A stretch of DNA of 64,000 nt from Clostridiales bacterium (GCA_020860715.1 JAJBTU010000015.1:124001-188000); one strand, 5' to 3'; positions 29,297-37,648 are shown, numbered from the stretch's first letter. Program-made: numbers and translations. Notes: generated from the sequence alone by a model not told the origin.

Positions 29297-29911
29297 TCAG
29301 CTAAAAAATCGAAAAACGCCAAATACTTTGCCCAGAATATGCACGTCTTTGACAATGATCGGTTCCATGGTATCATTTTCCGGCTGAAGGCGGATGTGGC
29401 CGTTTTCTTTATAGAAAGTCTTGACAGTCGCGGAGTCATCCAGAAGGGCGACAATGATATCGCCGTTTTTGGCATCCTGCTGCTGCCGGACAAGGACACG
29501 GTCGCCGTCAAGAATCCCGGCATTGATCATGCTTTCTCCTTTTACACACAGGATAAAGGACTGTTCATTTGGCATAAATTCAGACGGAATTGGAAAGTAG
29601 CTGTCAATATTTTGCTCGGCAAGGAGAGGCTGCCCTGCAGCAACAGTTCCAACCACTGGAACATTTACCATCTCGCGGCGAAGCATCTGGAAGGAATCAT
29701 CCAGAATCTCAATCGCGCGCGGCTTCGTCGGATCTCTTCGGATATATCCGTTTCGCTCAAGGGACTCAAGATGAGAATGGACGGATGATGTGGACTTCAG
29801 ATGAACCGCCTGGCAGATTTCACGTACAGCCGGCGGGAAGCCGCGCTCCAGTATCTGATCTTTTATGTATTCGAGAATTTCCTGTTGTTTTGGTGTGATG
29901 GTTCCAGGCAT
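29297..29911 (-). CDS. lexA: SOS transcriptional repressor LexA
   Basis: LexA represses DNA-damage genes and cuts itself when RecA filaments form. The 204-residue protein has a winged-helix DNA-binding domain (residues 1-70: [28 protein letters not shown]) and a C-terminal S24 peptidase domain. The catalytic Ser127 (KGESM) and Lys164 (ATVKTF) are present, and the cleavage bond is Ala92-Gly93 (VAAGQ). The ATG at 29911 is preceded by GGGAGG; in-frame codons further upstream lie before that site. Two LexA-box-like sequences upstream (29926-29939 and 29970-29983) point to autoregulation. Confidence 0.95.
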   Translation of the reverse strand: MPGTITPKQQEILEYIKDQILERGFPPAVREICQAVHLKSTSSVHSHLESLERNGYIRRDPTKPRAIEILDDSFQMLRREMVNVPVVGTVAAGQPLLAEQNIDSYFPIPSEFMPNEQSFILCVKGESMINAGILDGDRVLVRQQQDAKNGDIIVALLDDSATVKTFYKENGHIRLQPENDTMEPIIVKDVHILGKVFGVFRFFS

Positions 29912-29925
29912 AACCGTATACCTCC

Positions 29926-29939
29926 CGTACATATGTTTT
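29926..29939. promoter_or_regulatory. LexA operator 1
   Basis: CGTACATATGTTTT matches the Firmicute SOS box CGAACRNRYGTTYG at 12 of 14 positions. It lies between the lexA promoter and its start codon. Confidence 0.65.
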
Positions 29940-29943
29940 GCCA

Positions 29944-29972
29944 AGTATAGCACATATTTTTGCAAATGGCAA
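29944..29972 (-). promoter_or_regulatory. lexA promoter
   Basis: Read on the minus strand, TTGCCA (29967-29972) and TATACT (29944-29949) have a 17-base spacer. The distal LexA box overlaps the -35 element and the proximal one lies just downstream of the -10 element, a good layout for repression. Confidence 0.7.
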
Positions 29973-29983
29973 ACAAATGTTTT
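29970..29983. promoter_or_regulatory. LexA operator 2
   Basis: CAAACAAATGTTTT matches the SOS box consensus at 12 of 14 positions and overlaps the -35 element of the lexA promoter. Spacing to the first box is 44 bases. Confidence 0.6.
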
Positions 29984-30053
29984 CTATGGAATCCTCTCCG
30001 ACGGCATTTTACAGCATTATGAAAATATTAATAATTCTATTGGAATTGCTTTC

Positions 30054-30082
30054 TTGTCTTTGCGACAGTGAAATGCTATACT
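30054..30082 (+). promoter_or_regulatory. Promoter of the DUF1002 gene
   Basis: TTGTCT (30054-30059) and TATACT (30077-30082) are 17 bases apart, 65 bases before the start codon of the secreted DUF1002 protein. No LexA box overlaps it. Confidence 0.6.
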
Positions 30083-30146
30083 TATCAAAACTGAGTTTTT
30101 AGCAGCAAGTATGAATCTTACAACAATGAAAAGGAGAGAGTGGCGT

Positions 30147-32243
30147 ATGTTAAAGAAAAAGATTGCAGCAGTTCTTTTGAGTGTGGCCTGTGTTGCTGCA
30201 GCACTTCCATCTGTTCCGGTTTTTGCGGACAGCCAGAAGGTCGTGACACTTGGAGCGAACCTTTCTGACGAACAGAAGACAATGATTTTAAAATATTTCG
30301 GATTAGAGGGAGAGACCAATTATCAGACCCTGACGATTACGAATGAAGACGAGAGAGAACATCTTGGCTCTTATATTCCGCTGGAGCAGATTGGCACCAG
30401 AACATTCAGCTGCGCTCTGGTTAATCCTACTACTTCCGGTGGTATTCAGGTAAAGACTGCGAATCTTACCTATGTAACAAGCAATATGATTGCGACTACG
30501 CTTTCAACGGCCGGTGTTGTTAATTGCGAGGTCCTCGCGGCTTCCCCCTTTGCCGTATCCGGTACCGGAGCACTGACCGGTATTTTAATGGCTTATGAAA
30601 CTGCCTCCGGTGAAACACTTGATGAGACAAAGAAAGAGACTGCAACGCAGGAACTTGTGACAACGACAGCGATTGCTGACAACGTTGGACAGGCGGAAGC
30701 GACACAGATTATCAATGAGACAAAGATTCAGGTCATTCAGGGAGATGTGGTTGACACTGGTGAAATTGAGGTAATTGTTGATTCTGTTGCTGATGAAGAG
30801 CAGGTGACCCTTTCAGATGAGGACCGTGCGCTTCTTGTGGAGCTTATGGAAAAAATTGCCGAGCAGGATTACAATTATGAGGAAATGCAGGAGACATTGG
30901 AACGTGTAGAGGAGAATGTGGAAACGATTCTCAATGAAAGCAGCACGGATGAGGCTTCAACATCGGTGGATGTTAATATTGATATTACAACAGACTCTTC
31001 TTCAAACTCGGATTCGACAGCAGATGCTTCGGCGGATTCCAGCTCAGATGCATCAGCTGATTCAGACTCCGGATCGGATTCTTCCGCTTTGTCAGAAGAC
31101 AGTATTCTTCTGAATACGGATGACTCGGCGCTTGGAACGGATGTCGTATTTGACGCTACCAATGAATCGGCGCTTTCTGAGACCGAAGCGGCGGCAGAGA
31201 CGGAGATTGTTATTGAGTTTGATGAGACAGAAGCAGCAGCAGAGACTGATTCTTCGAATGATTTTGGCTTTGATATTACGGTCTCGGATTCTTATGGAGA
31301 TGGTACGGCCGATGATTCTGGCCTGACTGACAGCACCTCTGCAGATACATCCTCAGATACTGTTGATACAGAAGCGGCAGCAGAAGAGGGAACGACAGAT
31401 AGCAGCACGGATACATCGGCTGATTTGGTGACAGAATTTACGGAGACGGAGGCGGCGGAGACGCAGGCTGCTGAGATGGAAGCGGCTGAGACAGAAATGC
31501 AGACCGAAGCGGTTTCTGTGGAAATTATTTCTACAGCGGATCTTGTTCTTACACCAGATACAGAAGAGGGAGCCACAGAGAACGCAGCGGTTGAGGCGGG
31601 ACTGAATTATCTGACGATTTCTGCCGGACGCACGGATCTTGTGGCAGGAACCGGAATCATTTCCGTATACAATATGACGGATGGCTCTCTGATTGAAGAA
31701 ATCGCGATGAATGACACTACCAGGGTTGTTTCTGAAGCGATTACGGATGTAGAGACACTTGCACAGCGCGGCTGGACAGAGGGTACGGTATTTTACATTT
31801 ATCTGGAGAATGCGCTGGAGCCGAATGCTTCTTATTATATCATGATCGGCGACGACATTCTTACGACAGAAGACGGCAGCGCGTCCGTACAGCCATCTCT
31901 GCAGGCAGAGACGGTAACTTGGCAGTTTGATACGCTCAGTTATGGAATTGGCCTTGACGAGAGCGTGTCTGGTATCAGCGCCGGAAGTACGGTGAGTGCA
32001 GTTGTCTACATGGATACGGAAGTGGCTTCATATGCTGTAATTGACCGTATCACGGCGGACGGGATGGATATCACAGATCTTACTGTCATCGATACAGTGA
32101 GCGGAGAGACAGCTTCCTTCCCATTTAATATTACGTTTGCGCAGAGCGGTGAAACAGAAATTCACGTTTCATATTATGATTCTGCGGACGAGACGGTTCA
32201 GCAGCTCGTTGGAGAGGCAACCTATACGGTAACGGTTAAATAA
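30147..32243 (+). CDS. Secreted DUF1002 protein with long acidic Ser/Thr/Glu/Ala-rich linker
   Basis: The 698-residue protein has a signal peptide (MLKKKIAAVLLSVACVAAALPSVPVFA-DS) and an N-terminal DUF1002 (YpuA-like) domain to about residue 250 (VVTLGANLSDEQKTMILKYFG, TFSCALVNPTTSGGIQVKTANLTYVTSNMI, GTGALTGILMAYE). The function of that domain is unknown. Residues about 265-470 are low-complexity and strongly acidic: Ser/Asp-rich, then repeated ETEAAAE units. A C-terminal part (about 480-698) with two beta-rich modules follows (YLTISAGRTDLVAGTGIISVYNMTDGSLIEEI and later). It ends without a membrane anchor or sortase motif. The ATG at 30147 follows AAGGAGAG. The linker resembles the TE-rich tract of the adhesin at 7.9-8.1 kb, suggesting a shared envelope setting. 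Confidence 0.8.
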   Translation: MLKKKIAAVLLSVACVAAALPSVPVFADSQKVVTLGANLSDEQKTMILKYFGLEGETNYQTLTITNEDEREHLGSYIPLEQIGTRTFSCALVNPTTSGGIQVKTANLTYVTSNMIATTLSTAGVVNCEVLAASPFAVSGTGALTGILMAYETASGETLDETKKETATQELVTTTAIADNVGQAEATQIINETKIQVIQGDVVDTGEIEVIVDSVADEEQVTLSDEDRALLVELMEKIAEQDYNYEEMQETLERVEENVETILNESSTDEASTSVDVNIDITTDSSSNSDSTADASADSSSDASADSDSGSDSSALSEDSILLNTDDSALGTDVVFDATNESALSETEAAAETEIVIEFDETEAAAETDSSNDFGFDITVSDSYGDGTADDSGLTDSTSADTSSDTVDTEAAAEEGTTDSSTDTSADLVTEFTETEAAETQAAEMEAAETEMQTEAVSVEIISTADLVLTPDTEEGATENAAVEAGLNYLTISAGRTDLVAGTGIISVYNMTDGSLIEEIAMNDTTRVVSEAITDVETLAQRGWTEGTVFYIYLENALEPNASYYIMIGDDILTTEDGSASVQPSLQAETVTWQFDTLSYGIGLDESVSGISAGSTVSAVVYMDTEVASYAVIDRITADGMDITDLTVIDTVSGETASFPFNITFAQSGETEIHVSYYDSADETVQQLVGEATYTVTVK

Positions 32244-32290
32244 TACATTTGGCTGTCGTTTTATCAGACTGGATGGAAATGAAACAGATA

Positions 32291-32316
32291 GGGGAGCGGT
32301 ATCGCTCCCCTTTTGT
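32291..32316 (+). terminator. Terminator after the DUF1002 gene
   Basis: GGGGAGCG and CGCTCCCC (32291-32298, 32303-32310) form an 8-bp stem with a 4-base loop, followed by TTTTGTTGT. The rest of 32317-32507 holds no convincing gene, only the inverted repeat at 32353-32424. Confidence 0.85.
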
Positions 32317-32352
32317 TGTGTTATTCCGGCAGATGTTCAAACTCATTGAGAG

Positions 32353-32424
32353 GCGGGAAACGGAACTGTTAATTCAGGTCGGTGGAACGCAGCAGGTACT
32401 CTGCGTGAGTGCCGTTTTTCCCGC
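32353..32424. repeat. Long imperfect hairpin in the non-coding stretch
   Basis: GCGGGAAACGG (32353-32363) pairs with 32412-32424 apart from a two-base bulge. An inner ACGCAG/CTGCGT stem lies at 32387-32392 and 32401-32406. It could be a small RNA or the remnant of one, but no promoter or T run clearly belongs to it. Confidence 0.35.
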
Positions 32425-32507
32425 TGGGATTTGGCTATGTGCGGGATAGCAAGACTGTTTCAATTAAATCTGAAAGCATGATTTTTTAGAACGCAGTCTG
32501 AATTTTC

Positions 32508-32535
32508 TTGACAAATAGAAAAACAGAAGTATAAT
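32508..32535 (+). promoter_or_regulatory. Strong promoter of the tyrosine recombinase gene
   Basis: Perfect TTGACA (32508-32513) and TATAAT (32530-32535) boxes with a 16-base spacer. The transcript would have a leader of about 100 bases containing the large hairpin at 32566-32620. Confidence 0.8.
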
Positions 32536-32565
32536 AAAAAGGAAAATACATCTATACGACAAACA

Positions 32566-32620
32566 CATGTTTTTCAAAGAGATTGGACGGTTCAACGCCC
32601 AATCTCATTTGAGAAACATG
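32566..32620. repeat. Large hairpin in the leader of the recombinase gene
   Basis: Arms 32566-32586 and 32599-32620 pair over about 21 bases with few mismatches (CATGTTT with AAACATG, TCAAA with TTTGA, GAGATTGG with CCAATCTC), around a 12-base loop. No T run follows, so it is not a simple terminator. It may be a control element in the messenger RNA or a binding or crossover site for the recombinase itself. Confidence 0.6.
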
Positions 32621-32643
32621 AATTATAAGGGGTGGCTTTTATA

Positions 32644-33702
32644 ATGGAAAATAACATGACGTATCATGAGCAGGTGAATGTTGATAATGTGCTGCGGCTT
32701 CGTGATGTTTTGAAGACGCTGCCGGGTTTTGCTAAGGATTATTTTCGTGCAATTGAGCCGACGACTTCGACAAGGACCAGGATTTCTTATGCTTATGACA
32801 TTCGTATTTTTTTTCAGTTCCTTGTATCGGAGAATCCGTTGTTCCGCAATAAGGATGTAACCACGCTTACGGTTGATGTCCTGGATCAGCTGCAGGCGCT
32901 GGATATTGAGGAATATCAGGAATATCTGAAGGTCTATAAGGATGATGAGAATAAAACTGTGACGAACGGTGAACGCGGCCTGAAACGCAAAATGTCGGCT
33001 TTGCGCAGCTTTTATGCTTATTATTATAAACGTGAAATGATTCATACGAATCCGACTCTGCTGGTGGATATGCCGAAACTGCATGATAAGGAAATTATCC
33101 GTCTTGATGCGGATGAAACTGCCCAGCTGCTGGATTACATTGAACACGCCGGGGATACGATGACCGGTCAGAAAAAAGTTTATTATGAGAAAACAAAGGT
33201 ACGTGATCTGGCAATTGTTACATTATTGCTCGGGACCGGCATTCGTGTATCCGAATGCGTCGGTCTGGATGTGAATGACATTGATTTCAAAAACAACGGT
33301 ATCCGTGTCGTCCGTAAGGGCGGATCGGAAATGATGGTTTATTTTGGTGATGAGGTCGAAAAGGCGCTTCGGGATTATCTGGAGGTCAGAAAAGCGATCA
33401 CGCCGATTGCCGGACATGAGAATGCTCTCTTCTATTCTACCCAGCGCCGCAGAATCGGTGTACAGGCGGTTGAAAACATGGTGAAAAAATATGCCCGTGA
33501 AATCACAACCACGAAGAAAATCACCCCGCACAAGCTGCGAAGCACATACGGAACCAGCCTTTACAAAGAGACAGGCGACATTTATCTGGTCGCGGATGTG
33601 CTGGGACACAAGGATGTCAATACGACCAGAAAACACTACGCAGCAATGGACGATGACCGCCGCAGGAAGGCCGCTGGCGCTGTAAAGTTAAGGGAAGCAT
33701 AA
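32644..33702 (+). CDS. Tyrosine-type site-specific recombinase (XerC/D-like)
   Basis: The 352-residue protein has an N-terminal SAM-like domain (residues about 20-145) and a catalytic domain with the tyrosine-recombinase residues. These are Arg in GTGIRVSECVGL, Lys in VRKGG, HKLRS, the second His/Trp-position motif GHKDVNTTRKHY, and the nucleophile Tyr in KHYAAM. The start ATG at 32644 follows AAGGGGTGG at 8 bases; a GTG at 32632 lies on that site. There are no phage or transposon genes nearby, so this looks like a resident chromosomal recombinase. It could be the dimer-resolution enzyme or a relative with another job, which cannot be decided from sequence. It has its own strong promoter and hairpin leader. 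Confidence 0.88.
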   Translation: MENNMTYHEQVNVDNVLRLRDVLKTLPGFAKDYFRAIEPTTSTRTRISYAYDIRIFFQFLVSENPLFRNKDVTTLTVDVLDQLQALDIEEYQEYLKVYKDDENKTVTNGERGLKRKMSALRSFYAYYYKREMIHTNPTLLVDMPKLHDKEIIRLDADETAQLLDYIEHAGDTMTGQKKVYYEKTKVRDLAIVTLLLGTGIRVSECVGLDVNDIDFKNNGIRVVRKGGSEMMVYFGDEVEKALRDYLEVRKAITPIAGHENALFYSTQRRRIGVQAVENMVKKYAREITTTKKITPHKLRSTYGTSLYKETGDIYLVADVLGHKDVNTTRKHYAAMDDDRRRKAAGAVKLREA

Positions 33703-33783
33703 GCAGGATCCTGCTGTGCTGTGGCAGGCCTGTCAGACCGATCGTTCGCCTGAAATTGTTTTTGCAATCCTGAAGTATGTGTT

Positions 33784-34221
33784 TTAGCTTTCCAGAAGTA
33801 TGGTAAACGGTCCGTCATTGCATAAGCGGACTTTCATCTTGGCTCCGAAGACACCTTTCTCCACGACGGGAACGGATTTCCTGCACTCTTCTATAATATA
33901 CTCATACAGCTCTTCTGCCATTTCCGGTTTGCCTGCCTCGACAAAGGACGGGCGGTTGCCTTTCCGGCAGTCCGCGTAAAGGGTAAACTGAGAAATCAGC
34001 AGCAAACTCCCGCCGACATCCTTCAAGGAAAGGTTGATCTTGCCCGCATCATCGGGAAAAATGCGCAGACCGATCATTTTTTTGATGAGTTTGTCTGCGT
34101 CTGCGCGGATATCTTCCTGGCCCACTCCGATCAGCACACAGTATCCCTTTTCAATTTCTCCGACGATATTTCCTGCAACCTCGACGGATGCCTCGGTGAC
34201 TCTCTGAATGACGAATTTCAT
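33784..34221 (-). CDS. dtd: D-aminoacyl-tRNA deacylase
   Basis: DTD removes D-amino acids and glycine wrongly attached to tRNAs. The 145-residue protein has the two family motifs SQFTLYADCRKGNRPSF and CNDGPFTILLES (the Gly-cisPro motif normally reads NxGPVT). It begins MKFVIQRVTEASVEV. In Bacillus and many Clostridia dtd lies beside relA; here it sits between a recombinase and an RluD-like gene. The ATG at 34221 is close to a weak GAGAGGATTC site. Confidence 0.95.
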   Translation of the reverse strand: MKFVIQRVTEASVEVAGNIVGEIEKGYCVLIGVGQEDIRADADKLIKKMIGLRIFPDDAGKINLSLKDVGGSLLLISQFTLYADCRKGNRPSFVEAGKPEMAEELYEYIIEECRKSVPVVEKGVFGAKMKVRLCNDGPFTILLES

Positions 34222-34273
34222 GTGATGAATCCTCTCGGTATTTTTTTTGGATTAGCATTACGTTTTTTACCCA

Positions 34274-34306
34274 AATGGTTTACATAACGATATTATGTAA
34301 ACCATT
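34274..34306. repeat. 14-bp perfect inverted repeat at the end of the rluD-like gene
   Basis: Arms 34274-34287 and 34293-34306 pair perfectly around 5 bases and overlap the last codons and stop of the pseudouridine synthase at 34280. There is no adjacent T run in the direction of transcription. It may protect the transcript's 3' end. Confidence 0.5.
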
Positions 34307-35245
34307 CCTGCTTCGCAGTGTTGTAAGAAGGTTTTCAAAATATTCCGGCAGCGGCGCTTCGACCTCCAGATATTCGCCGCTGGTCGGATGAATCAGCCCG
34401 ATTGTCATCGCATGCAGCGTCTGTCCCTGCAGACCTGCTATCGGGCATTTTGACGGTCCATAAACTTCATCGCCCAACACAGGGTGACCAATACTTTTCA
34501 TATGCACGCGGATCTGATGCGTACGGCCGGTCTCCAGCTGGCATTCTATATAGGTAAACTGGGAAAAACTCTCCAGCATATGATAATGTGTGACAGCATC
34601 TTTTCCGCCGGAAACATTGACTGCCATCTCCTTTCGCCGCTGGGGATGTCTGCCGATGGCTGCGTGTATGGTACCGTCTTCTGTGATGCGGCCATGGACA
34701 ATCGCACGGTACTTTCTGGTAATGCTGTGCTCTTTGAGCTGCGCGGCAACGGCTCTGTGTGCTGCGTCATTTTTGCAAATGATCAGAGAGCCTGTGGTGT
34801 CGCGGTCGATCCGATGCACGATTCCCGGCCGGAGGACGCCGTTTATGCCGGAGAGGCTGTCTTTACAATGATAAAGAAGCGCGTTTACCAGTGTTCCGCT
34901 GTAATGTCCCGCAGCCGGATGGACCACCATGCCCTTTGGCTTATTTACAATGATCAGATCATCGTCCTCATACAGAATATCCAGCGGAATATTTTCCGGA
35001 AGGATATCCAAAGGATCCGGCGGAGGAATTTCTACGCAAATCAAATCAGATTCTGCAACTTTTAATCCTGGCTTTGCACTCCTGCCGTTTACTGTAACCG
35101 CACCGTTTCGGATCAGTGTCTGCAGAAAGGAACGGCTGTAGGATTCGAGGCAATCCGAAAGGAAGCTGTCAAGACGCTCCCCGGCCTCATCAGGCGAAAC
35201 CCGGAAATTATATTTTTCTTTTTGCGTGAGAATGTCATTCATCAT
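34280..35245 (-). CDS. RluA-family pseudouridine synthase (RluD-like, YlyB/RluD group)
   Basis: This 321-residue enzyme has an N-terminal S4 RNA-binding domain (RLDSFLSDCLESYSRSFLQTLIRNGAVTVNG) and a catalytic domain with HRIDRDTTGSLIICKN carrying the nucleophilic Asp. The later ETGRTHQIRVHM and HPVLGDEVYG motifs are present. RluD-type members modify helix 69 of 23S rRNA, a family-based guess here. The start could be 35245 or 35242, since two ATG codons are adjacent and the binding site is weak. In many Firmicutes this gene follows lspA; that neighbour is absent. dtd lies downstream on the same strand. Confidence 0.92.
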   Translation of the reverse strand: MMNDILTQKEKYNFRVSPDEAGERLDSFLSDCLESYSRSFLQTLIRNGAVTVNGRSAKPGLKVAESDLICVEIPPPDPLDILPENIPLDILYEDDDLIIVNKPKGMVVHPAAGHYSGTLVNALLYHCKDSLSGINGVLRPGIVHRIDRDTTGSLIICKNDAAHRAVAAQLKEHSITRKYRAIVHGRITEDGTIHAAIGRHPQRRKEMAVNVSGGKDAVTHYHMLESFSQFTYIECQLETGRTHQIRVHMKSIGHPVLGDEVYGPSKCPIAGLQGQTLHAMTIGLIHPTSGEYLEVEAPLPEYFENLLTTLRSRNGLHNIVM

Positions 35246-35496
35246 AACTTTGCGTCCATTGTAAAATACATGCTGTATTGAAAAAGTTTTACACCATCGC
35301 TGATACCAAAAAACAGGTATTCACAGCATCCGCATCCATATTTTTAAGGAAGGGATGCTTGAAATTCAGGCAACAATTTTGTATCATGAAATAAAAGTAT
35401 GGTTTCATTATACATCAGCTTCAAGACCCTGTTAAAAGGATCCTGACCGTGAAGTTAAAAGCTGCTGTGAATTAATCTTACCGGAGGAATTTACAT

Positions 35497-36852
35497 ATGT
35501 CAAATAAAAAAGAAATTTCATTTACAGAAGGGCCTGTCTTTGGCTCTCTGATCCGATTTGCGGGTCCGGTCCTGGGCGCGCTGATCCTGCAGGCTGCCTA
35601 TGGGGCGGTCGATCTGCTTGTAGTCGGCCAGTTCGGCGATGCAGCCAGTATTTCCGCTGTCGGCACGGCGAGCAGCTTTATGCAGATGGTCACGTTTATC
35701 ATCACAAGTCTGGCGATGGGTTCTACGGTGCTGATCGGGCAGCATATCGGGGAAAAGAATCCGAAAGCGGCAGGCAACGCGGTCGGTACGACCATCGTCC
35801 TTTTCGTCATCATCGGCGTAGTCCTGACCGTCGTGCTGGAATCTTCGGCCGGAATAATCGTCCGGCTTCTGCAGGTGCCGGAAAGCGCAATGGATAAAGC
35901 GGTCCTGTATCTGCGTATCTGCTCCGGCGGCCTACTGATCATCATCACTTATAATGTCATCAGCGGCGTCCTTCGCGGCATAGGGAACGCGAATCTGCCG
36001 TTCATTTTTGTGAGCATTGCCTGTGTGGTAAACATTGCCGCCGATCTGCTTCTGACCGGTCTGCTCGGTATGGATGTGGCGGGGGTTGCGATTGCCACGG
36101 TATTTGCCCAGCTTGTCTCGGTGGTCATATCTCTGGGGATGATTCGCCGGCAGAAAATGCCGATTGCGTTTTCCCTGAGCCAGTGCCGCATCTATCCGGT
36201 TGAACTGAAAAAAATCCTGCATATCGGCATACCCATCGCTCTGCAGGAGACGCTGAGCCAGGTCTCTTTTCTGGTGATTAATTCCATCGTAAACGGAATG
36301 GGGCTGATGCCTTCCGCAGGATATGGTGTCGCTCAGAAGCTGGTTTCCTTCATTATGCTGATTCCGTCCTCCGTCATGCAAAGCGTCTCCGCTTTTGTGG
36401 CACAGAATATTGGCGCCGGACAGCAAAAACGGGCGCAGCGCGGGTATCTGACTGCGATGTGCACCGGCGTGTGCATTGGAGTATTTGTATTTCTGGCCGG
36501 ATTTTTCGGCGGCTCCACACTGGCTTCGTTGTTTACCTCAAATGCGGATGTCATCTCCGAAAGTGCCAGCTACCTGCGCGGGTTCAGCCTGGACTGCATT
36601 CTTACCTGTGTCATGTTCAGTACCAGCGGTTATTTCAACGGCTGCGGAAACAGTGTGCCGGTCATGCTGCAGGGCATCACGGCTTCCTTCTGTGTCCGTA
36701 TTCCGATCGCGCTTTATATGGCTTCCCTGCCGGGAACCTCGCTGTTCTACATTGGACTGACGACGCCGATCTCTACACTTTACGGGATTCTGTTCTACGG
36801 CGTCTGCTTCGCGTGGCTGCGCAGGAAAAGAAGGAATGAGCATCGCTCCTAA
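35497..36852 (+). CDS. MATE-family multidrug efflux transporter
   Basis: This 451-residue membrane protein has the twelve-helix MATE plan in two halves, with PVLGALILQAAYGAVDLLVVGQFG in the first and IPIALQETLSQVSFLVINSIVNGMG in the second. Characteristic phrases include ISAVGTASSFMQMVTFIITSLAMGSTVLIGQHIG and SVSAFVAQNIGAGQQKRA. MATE proteins export cationic drugs or metabolites using Na+ or H+ gradients; the substrate is unknown. GGAGGAA precedes the ATG. It has no co-transcribed partner, though a minus-strand SdpI/SdpR pair lies just downstream. Confidence 0.93.
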   Translation: MSNKKEISFTEGPVFGSLIRFAGPVLGALILQAAYGAVDLLVVGQFGDAASISAVGTASSFMQMVTFIITSLAMGSTVLIGQHIGEKNPKAAGNAVGTTIVLFVIIGVVLTVVLESSAGIIVRLLQVPESAMDKAVLYLRICSGGLLIIITYNVISGVLRGIGNANLPFIFVSIACVVNIAADLLLTGLLGMDVAGVAIATVFAQLVSVVISLGMIRRQKMPIAFSLSQCRIYPVELKKILHIGIPIALQETLSQVSFLVINSIVNGMGLMPSAGYGVAQKLVSFIMLIPSSVMQSVSAFVAQNIGAGQQKRAQRGYLTAMCTGVCIGVFVFLAGFFGGSTLASLFTSNADVISESASYLRGFSLDCILTCVMFSTSGYFNGCGNSVPVMLQGITASFCVRIPIALYMASLPGTSLFYIGLTTPISTLYGILFYGVCFAWLRRKRRNEHRS

Positions 36853-36875
36853 CCATACAGAAAACCGTTTTAATA

Positions 36876-36989
36876 TTACAGAATATTTCTTTTTTTGAAG
36901 ATCAGCAGACAGATGATCAATACAACCAGGCTGACCAGGATCACGACCGGATATCCATTCGTCAGCTCCGGCATGTTTTTAAAATTCAT
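36876..36989 (-). pseudogene. CorA-type magnesium transporter remnant (C-terminal 37 codons)
   Basis: The minus-strand frame encodes 37 residues beginning MNFKNMPELTNGYPVVIL and ending in a hydrophobic helix plus FKKRNIL. This matches the last part of CorA transporters, where a GMNF..MPEL signature precedes the second transmembrane helix. The rest of the gene (about 280 codons) is missing, since an intact sdpI-like gene ends 7 bases upstream. It may be a deletion scar, or a rare tiny membrane protein reusing the fragment. There is no good binding site next to the ATG. Confidence 0.5.
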
Positions 36990-36996
36990 AATTTCG

Positions 36997-37629
36997 TTAT
37001 TTTTTCCTCAGATAGATCACCAGCGAGTATACCGTCGAAATGACAGCCGCCAGAAAGATTCCTGCCAAAGGCACCACAACACATCCGGTAAAAACAGAAA
37101 TAAGCCACAGAAAGCCGTCAGCTACAAAAAGCCATCCAGCCAGCCGATTGGTCTTGTTCCAGTTTTCTGCGTCCGCCAGAGTCCAGGGGAGCTTGACGCC
37201 CACCGTATAATTCTGCCTGCATTTCGGCAGATAATTGCCTAATCCGATAAACAGTGCAGCCATAAAAAGATCCACGACAATCATCTCATCGATGGCGATT
37301 CCCAGTGCGCTGCTGTAAATGAGCGCAGCACAGAACCAGCTGGTCGCCGGGCAGATCCAGAATAAAAGTGCAAGTAATTTGTCATTGATTTCCTGCTTTT
37401 TGGGATCAAAGAGCGTTGCGAACACGCAGATCATATGCATGACAAGCACAAAGCACGGGATGCCAAAGACTGCAAAATATTTGTTGCTCCATCCGTTCGC
37501 CTCGCCGTCAAAGCCAAAATGGGTTGGCATGTTCAGCGGCAGCACATTCCAGTTGATCAGGCCAATCAAAACCGGAAGCAGGATCACAATACTTGTTATC
37601 AGGATTCTATTACGATATTGTTTCAACAT
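36997..37629 (-). CDS. SdpI-family membrane protein (immunity/signal-like)
   Basis: The 210-residue protein has a DUF1648 N-terminal segment (LINWNVLPLNMPTHFGFDGEANGWSNKY) and six or so transmembrane helices, with YTVGVKLPWTLADAENWNKTNRLAGWLF, the SdpI signature. In Bacillus, SdpI gives immunity to the SdpC cannibalism toxin and sequesters SdpR at the membrane. No sdpC-like toxin gene is in this window. I choose the ATG at 37629, preceded by AGGGAG; an upstream ATG at 37656 overlaps sdpR. The gene is co-transcribed with the sdpR-like gene just upstream. Confidence 0.85.
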   Translation of the reverse strand: MLKQYRNRILITSIVILLPVLIGLINWNVLPLNMPTHFGFDGEANGWSNKYFAVFGIPCFVLVMHMICVFATLFDPKKQEINDKLLALLFWICPATSWFCAALIYSSALGIAIDEMIVVDLFMAALFIGLGNYLPKCRQNYTVGVKLPWTLADAENWNKTNRLAGWLFVADGFLWLISVFTGCVVVPLAGIFLAAVISTVYSLVIYLRKK

Positions 37630-37648
37630 TTTACTATTCTCCCTCTTT

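Noticed and set aside
32249..32449. Small open frame of 66 codons after the DUF1002 gene
   Set aside because: It runs through the terminator hairpin and has no binding site or family resemblance.
32644..33702. Prophage or integrative element marked by the recombinase
   Set aside because: No phage, relaxase or transfer genes, no tRNA and no attachment repeats nearby; neighbours are housekeeping genes.
34274..34306. Hairpin at the end of the rluD-like gene as a rho-independent terminator
   Set aside because: The stem is strong but no T run follows on either strand, so it is listed only as an inverted repeat.
36459..36839. Alternative-frame open frames within the MATE gene
   Set aside because: The MATE frame is clearly conserved over this stretch; the others are shadows.
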